From the NCBI GenBank assembly GCA_019348515.1, contig JAHWJF010000100.1, forward strand, positions 1-9,093: 9,093 nt of DNA. Reading direction: 5' to 3'. The DNA is from Chloroflexota bacterium (lineage in GTDB: Bacteria; Chloroflexota; Chloroflexia; Thermomicrobiales; UBA6265). Made by a program: the position numbers and the translations under genes. Positions 6,470 through 9,093 of the stretch are shown in pieces; the stretch's first letter is position 1, and each line of letters opens with the position of its first letter. The notes beneath the pieces were generated by a model. It was not told where the DNA came from and searched no databases. It saw only the letters and a program-made list of their open reading frames with translations.

Positions 6470-7858
6470 ATGGTCGCGACCCTCGAAACCACCCGTCCTG
6501 AATTGGAGCAGGACGCGATCGACCACCTCTGGTTCCATGGCTGGGACATGGATTGGGAGGAGCTGACAGGGCAAGAGGGTCTCAAAGTCTTCGCCCGCGC
6601 GAAGGACTGCACCCTGATCGACGTGCGCGGGCGGGAGTTCATTGACGGACTCTCCGGGCTGATGGTCGTCAACGTCGGCCACGGCCGACGCGAGATCGGC
6701 GAGGCGATGGCCGAGCAAGCCGGGCAGATCGCCTATGCCGCCAGTTCCAACTACACGACGATTCCGGCCGTCAAGCTCGCCCGGACGTTGGCGGAGATCA
6801 CGCCCGGTGATCTGGAGCGAGTCTTCTTCTGTTCAGGTGGATCGGAAGCGGTCGAGACGGCGCTCAAGATCGCCAAGCAGGCGCAGGCGCTGCGAGGCTA
6901 CCCCAAGCGCTACAAGATCATTACGCGGCGCGGCTCCTACCACGGTATGACGTTGGGCGCTCTGAGCCTGACCGCCGGCCGGCAGGAGGAGTACTTCGGC
7001 CCATTCATGTACGGCGTCTCCTACGTTCCGTCGCCAAATCGCTATAAGAACGATTTCGGATTGGACGGCGAAGACGGTGACATCATGTGTGCCCGCTACG
7101 TCGAGCAGGAGATCATCAACCAGGGCCCGGAAACGGTCGCCGCGGTTATCGGCGAACCGGTCTCAGTCTCGAACGGCACGCACGTGCCCTCGCCGCGGTA
7201 CTGGCAAATGTTGCGTGAGATCTGCGATCGCCACGGCGTGTTCCTCATCATGGATGAGATCATCAACGGCTTTGGCCGAACGGGGACGCTCTTTGCCGCC
7301 GAGCAGTTTGGCGTCGTGCCCGACATCATGACGATTGCCAAAGGTCTATCCAGCGGATACGCGCCGATTGCCGCGGCCGTTGTCCGACCCGGTGTCTTCG
7401 AGGGGTTCAAGGAGGAAGGCGCCTCCATCGGTCACCTCCTGACGTTTGGCGGCCATGCGGTTGCCACTGCCGCCGCCAACGCGAACATTGCGATCCTCCT
7501 GCGCGAGGGTTTAGTCGAGCGAAGTGCTGAGCAAGGAGCCTACTTGTTGGCCCAGTTGCAGCAGTTGCGCGCGCATCCCACGGTTGGCGACGTACGCGGG
7601 GTCGGATTGCTGTGCGCCGTCGAGTTGGTCAAGAGCCAACGGACGAAAGAAAACTGGGGAGTGCGCCATCCATTTACCAAATCTCTTGGCGAAGCGGTTC
7701 ACGGTCGAGGATTGCTCACTCGTGTCTGGAACGCGATGCATTTCGCGCCCCCGCTGGTGGTGACGCGAGAAGAAATCGACAGGATGGTGGCCATCGCGGA
7801 CGAGGCGCTCACTGAGGTGGAGGCACAATTCGCTGGCGAGATTGCCGAAGCGGGGTAA
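6470..7858 (+). CDS. class III PLP aminotransferase, omega-amino acid:pyruvate type
   Basis: A 462-residue fold-type I PLP enzyme, usual length for the class III (AAT_III) family. It moves an amino group from an amine or omega-amino acid to a 2-oxo acid. Visible motifs: phosphate-binding SGGSEA (122-127); SYHG with Tyr157 stacking on the PLP ring; Asp262 in IMDEIINGFGRTG, which pairs with the pyridine nitrogen; and catalytic Lys291 in AKGLSSGYAP, which forms the Schiff base. Arg418 in GLLTR sits where the carboxylate-binding 'flipping' arginine of omega-transaminases is found, which fits a pyruvate or similar acceptor and acceptance of both amines and amino acids. Exact subfamily and donor cannot be read from the sequence. 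The start ATG has AAGAGGA 4 nt upstream. It is the first gene of a plus-strand operon, with the dehydrogenase 34 nt downstream, and is divergent from the DMFase-like gene. In that setting it may process the amine released from an amide; that is inference. Confidence 0.93.
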   Translation: MVATLETTRPELEQDAIDHLWFHGWDMDWEELTGQEGLKVFARAKDCTLIDVRGREFIDGLSGLMVVNVGHGRREIGEAMAEQAGQIAYAASSNYTTIPAVKLARTLAEITPGDLERVFFCSGGSEAVETALKIAKQAQALRGYPKRYKIITRRGSYHGMTLGALSLTAGRQEEYFGPFMYGVSYVPSPNRYKNDFGLDGEDGDIMCARYVEQEIINQGPETVAAVIGEPVSVSNGTHVPSPRYWQMLREICDRHGVFLIMDEIINGFGRTGTLFAAEQFGVVPDIMTIAKGLSSGYAPIAAAVVRPGVFEGFKEEGASIGHLLTFGGHAVATAAANANIAILLREGLVERSAEQGAYLLAQLQQLRAHPTVGDVRGVGLLCAVELVKSQRTKENWGVRHPFTKSLGEAVHGRGLLTRVWNAMHFAPPLVVTREEIDRMVAIADEALTEVEAQFAGEIAEAG

Positions 7859-7892
7859 TTCTCGCGCCCATCCCGGATGAAAGAGGGAGTTC

Positions 7893-8909
7893 ATGGCACG
7901 GATTCGCGTCGGGTTGATTGGCGCTGGGCTCCACGGCGAGATGCACCTCGCGACCTACAGCATGGATGATCGCTGCGAGCTCACCTGCATCTGCGACCTG
8001 AACGAAGAGCGAGCCCGGCAGATGGCGGCGAAGTACCGCTGTGATTGGACGACGAGCGTTGCCGAGCTCGCGTCCGCCGTCGACGGGGCCAGCGTCGCCA
8101 CCCCCGACTTTGCCCACCTCGCTCCCGCGCTCGAGCTGATCGCGGCGGGCAAACATGTCCTGATGGAGAAGCCGCTGACGACCGACGTCGCGGAGGGCGA
8201 GCGCCTAGTCGCGGCTGCGCGGGAGCGCGGCGTGAAGCTCATGGTGAACTTCTCGAACCGCTGGAACCCGAAGTTCCTGGCGGCGCGGGAAGCGATGTCT
8301 TCCGCCCGATTGGGCGATTTCATCATGGGCTACTCCCGTCTGAGCAACACGATCAGCGTGCCGACAAGCATGCTCGCCTGGTCATCGCAATCAGGCCCCG
8401 AATGGTTTCTCTTCCCCCATACCATCGATGTCGTGCGATGGATCGTGGGTCAGGAGATCACGCAGGTGTACGCGGCGGGGCGCAAGGGCGTCCTCACCGA
8501 CCTCGGCATCGACGCGTACGACGCGATCCAGGCGGTTGTCCATTTCGGCGACGCATTCGTCACTTTTGAGACGTGCTGGGTCATCCCGAACTCTTGGCCG
8601 TCGGTTGTCGATTCCACGATGACGCTCTTTGGTACAGCTGGTCGCATGGAGATCGACCAGAACGACCAAGGGATAACCGTCGCTGGCGATCGGTTCGAGA
8701 CTGGCGCACCGTACGGCAGGTACGATCAATACGGCGTGCCACGCGGGTTCTATCTTGAAGGGATTCGCCACTTCGTCGACTGCTTGGTTGACGATCGCGA
8801 TCCCGTCGTCACCGGTGAGGATGGTCTTGCCGTCACGCGCGCGATCACCGCGATCCGCGAATCGATCGTTTCAGGAGGCCCAGTCAGGGTTGCGCCCCGG
8901 TCGCATTAG
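7893..8909 (+). CDS. Gfo/Idh/MocA family NAD(P)-dependent oxidoreductase with altered active site
   Basis: A 338-residue dehydrogenase of the family that includes inositol and glucose-fructose oxidoreductases. The N-terminal Rossmann fold starts at residue 4 with the dinucleotide loop GAGLHG (10-15). The family motif EKP is at 92-94 in VLMEKPLTTD, and Lys93 is the expected catalytic/nicotinamide-contact residue. The C-terminal substrate domain contains FPHTID with His176 at the usual catalytic His position. The family's common D-x-x-x-H has Phe172 in place of Asp, so the substrate or reaction is probably not a classic polyol oxidation. No signal peptide is present, so it is cytoplasmic. Ribosome site GAGG lies 6 nt before the ATG. 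It is 34 nt after the aminotransferase gene and 63 nt before the Tat-protein gene, so all three are probably co-transcribed. It might reduce or oxidise the carbonyl product of the transaminase. The family is certain, the substrate is not. Confidence 0.93.
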   Translation: MARIRVGLIGAGLHGEMHLATYSMDDRCELTCICDLNEERARQMAAKYRCDWTTSVAELASAVDGASVATPDFAHLAPALELIAAGKHVLMEKPLTTDVAEGERLVAAARERGVKLMVNFSNRWNPKFLAAREAMSSARLGDFIMGYSRLSNTISVPTSMLAWSSQSGPEWFLFPHTIDVVRWIVGQEITQVYAAGRKGVLTDLGIDAYDAIQAVVHFGDAFVTFETCWVIPNSWPSVVDSTMTLFGTAGRMEIDQNDQGITVAGDRFETGAPYGRYDQYGVPRGFYLEGIRHFVDCLVDDRDPVVTGEDGLAVTRAITAIRESIVSGGPVRVAPRSH

Positions 8910-8972
8910 CGGTACAAGTGGCGTGCCCACGGGACGCCCAGATCATCTCACGTTTCGAGAGGAGGAGTTGCA

Positions 8973-9093
8973 ATGTCACGCGATCCCCGACTCAATCGTC
9001 GACATTTCCTGGCGCAAACCGGAGCCGCCGGTCTGGCCGCCACGTTCATGGCGCGGGGTGCGCTGCCGGCAGCGAGCGCTCCGCGTGCTGCCT
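8973..9093 (+). CDS. Tat-exported protein, N-terminal part only (possibly a solute-binding protein)
   Basis: Forty codons are visible before the window ends. The product begins with a twin-arginine signal: Asn-Arg-Arg-His-Phe-Leu (residues 8-13), then a hydrophobic, Ala/Gly-rich core (about 16-25) and an Ala-rich region (LPAASAPRAA) with likely cleavage sites. A strong AGGAGG (8960-8965) lies 7 nt before the ATG. Tat signals of this style in Chloroflexota often precede ABC-transporter solute-binding proteins, which would suit the third gene of a catabolic operon. They also occur on secreted dehydrogenases, so the function is open. The 63-nt gap before it has a short imperfect hairpin (GGCGT / ACGCC, about 8922-8940) that could tune expression of this gene relative to the upstream enzymes. 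Confidence 0.8.
   Translation, partial: MSRDPRLNRRHFLAQTGAAGLAATFMARGALPAASAPRAA

Noticed and set aside
7511..7894. 127-codon minus-strand frame over the end of the aminotransferase gene
   Set aside because: Antisense shadow of a gene with clear active-site motifs; the product has no domain-like pattern.
8922..8940. Hairpin between the dehydrogenase and Tat-protein genes as a terminator
   Set aside because: Only a 5-bp stem (GGCGT/ACGCC) and no following T-run; the next gene has a strong ribosome site on the same strand, so read-through is more likely.

Overview
The window is GC-rich, accessory-looking bacterial DNA. The gene content points to Chloroflexota, most likely the Thermomicrobia/Sphaerobacter side. 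The pointers are a STAND-ATPase/TPR/LuxR regulator whose N-terminus (PLPLTPLIGREHEV) is typical of that group, a small secreted protein with an 'ATPTGSGGEA' type mature N-terminus, and a degenerate segment resembling the effector-associated domains common in Chloroflexota. This assignment is inference from protein style, not from a marker gene.

Left part (1-3480, all minus strand): a small exported protein of unknown function (78-674) lies downstream of a 775-residue STAND/LuxR transcriptional regulator (955-3282). The gap between them is unusually AT-rich. It carries a promoter-like element whose -10 hexamer sits in the middle of a perfect 7-4-7 inverted repeat, resembling a 7-2-7 NarL/LuxR-type operator.

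Middle (3295-3995): about 640 bp without an intact gene. It holds a 13-bp tandem direct repeat, a plus-strand remnant resembling a Chloroflexota effector-associated domain, and the first ~56 codons of a recD2-type helicase gene with its own ribosome binding site. The recD2 reading frame stops abruptly at 3995. At that point the 3' end of a minus-strand gene begins and overlaps it antisense, so this looks like a recombination junction (or an assembly join).

Right part (3934-9093): a divergent catabolic-looking locus. On the minus strand is a 758-residue protein with a LamG-like domain followed by the C-terminal domain of the N,N-dimethylformamidase large subunit. It carries candidate Tyr-Tyr-Glu iron ligands, but no small-subunit gene is visible. 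On the plus strand, reading away from it, are a class III (omega-amino acid:pyruvate type) PLP aminotransferase, a Gfo/Idh/MocA NAD(P)-dependent dehydrogenase that has Phe where the usual catalytic Asp is expected, and the start of a Tat-exported protein cut by the window edge. The tight spacing and good ribosome binding sites suggest one plus-strand operon. A speculative reading is an amide/amine utilisation module: the iron amidohydrolase releases an amine, the aminotransferase removes the amino group, the dehydrogenase oxidises or reduces a product, and the exported protein captures substrate. The substrate cannot be told from the sequence.
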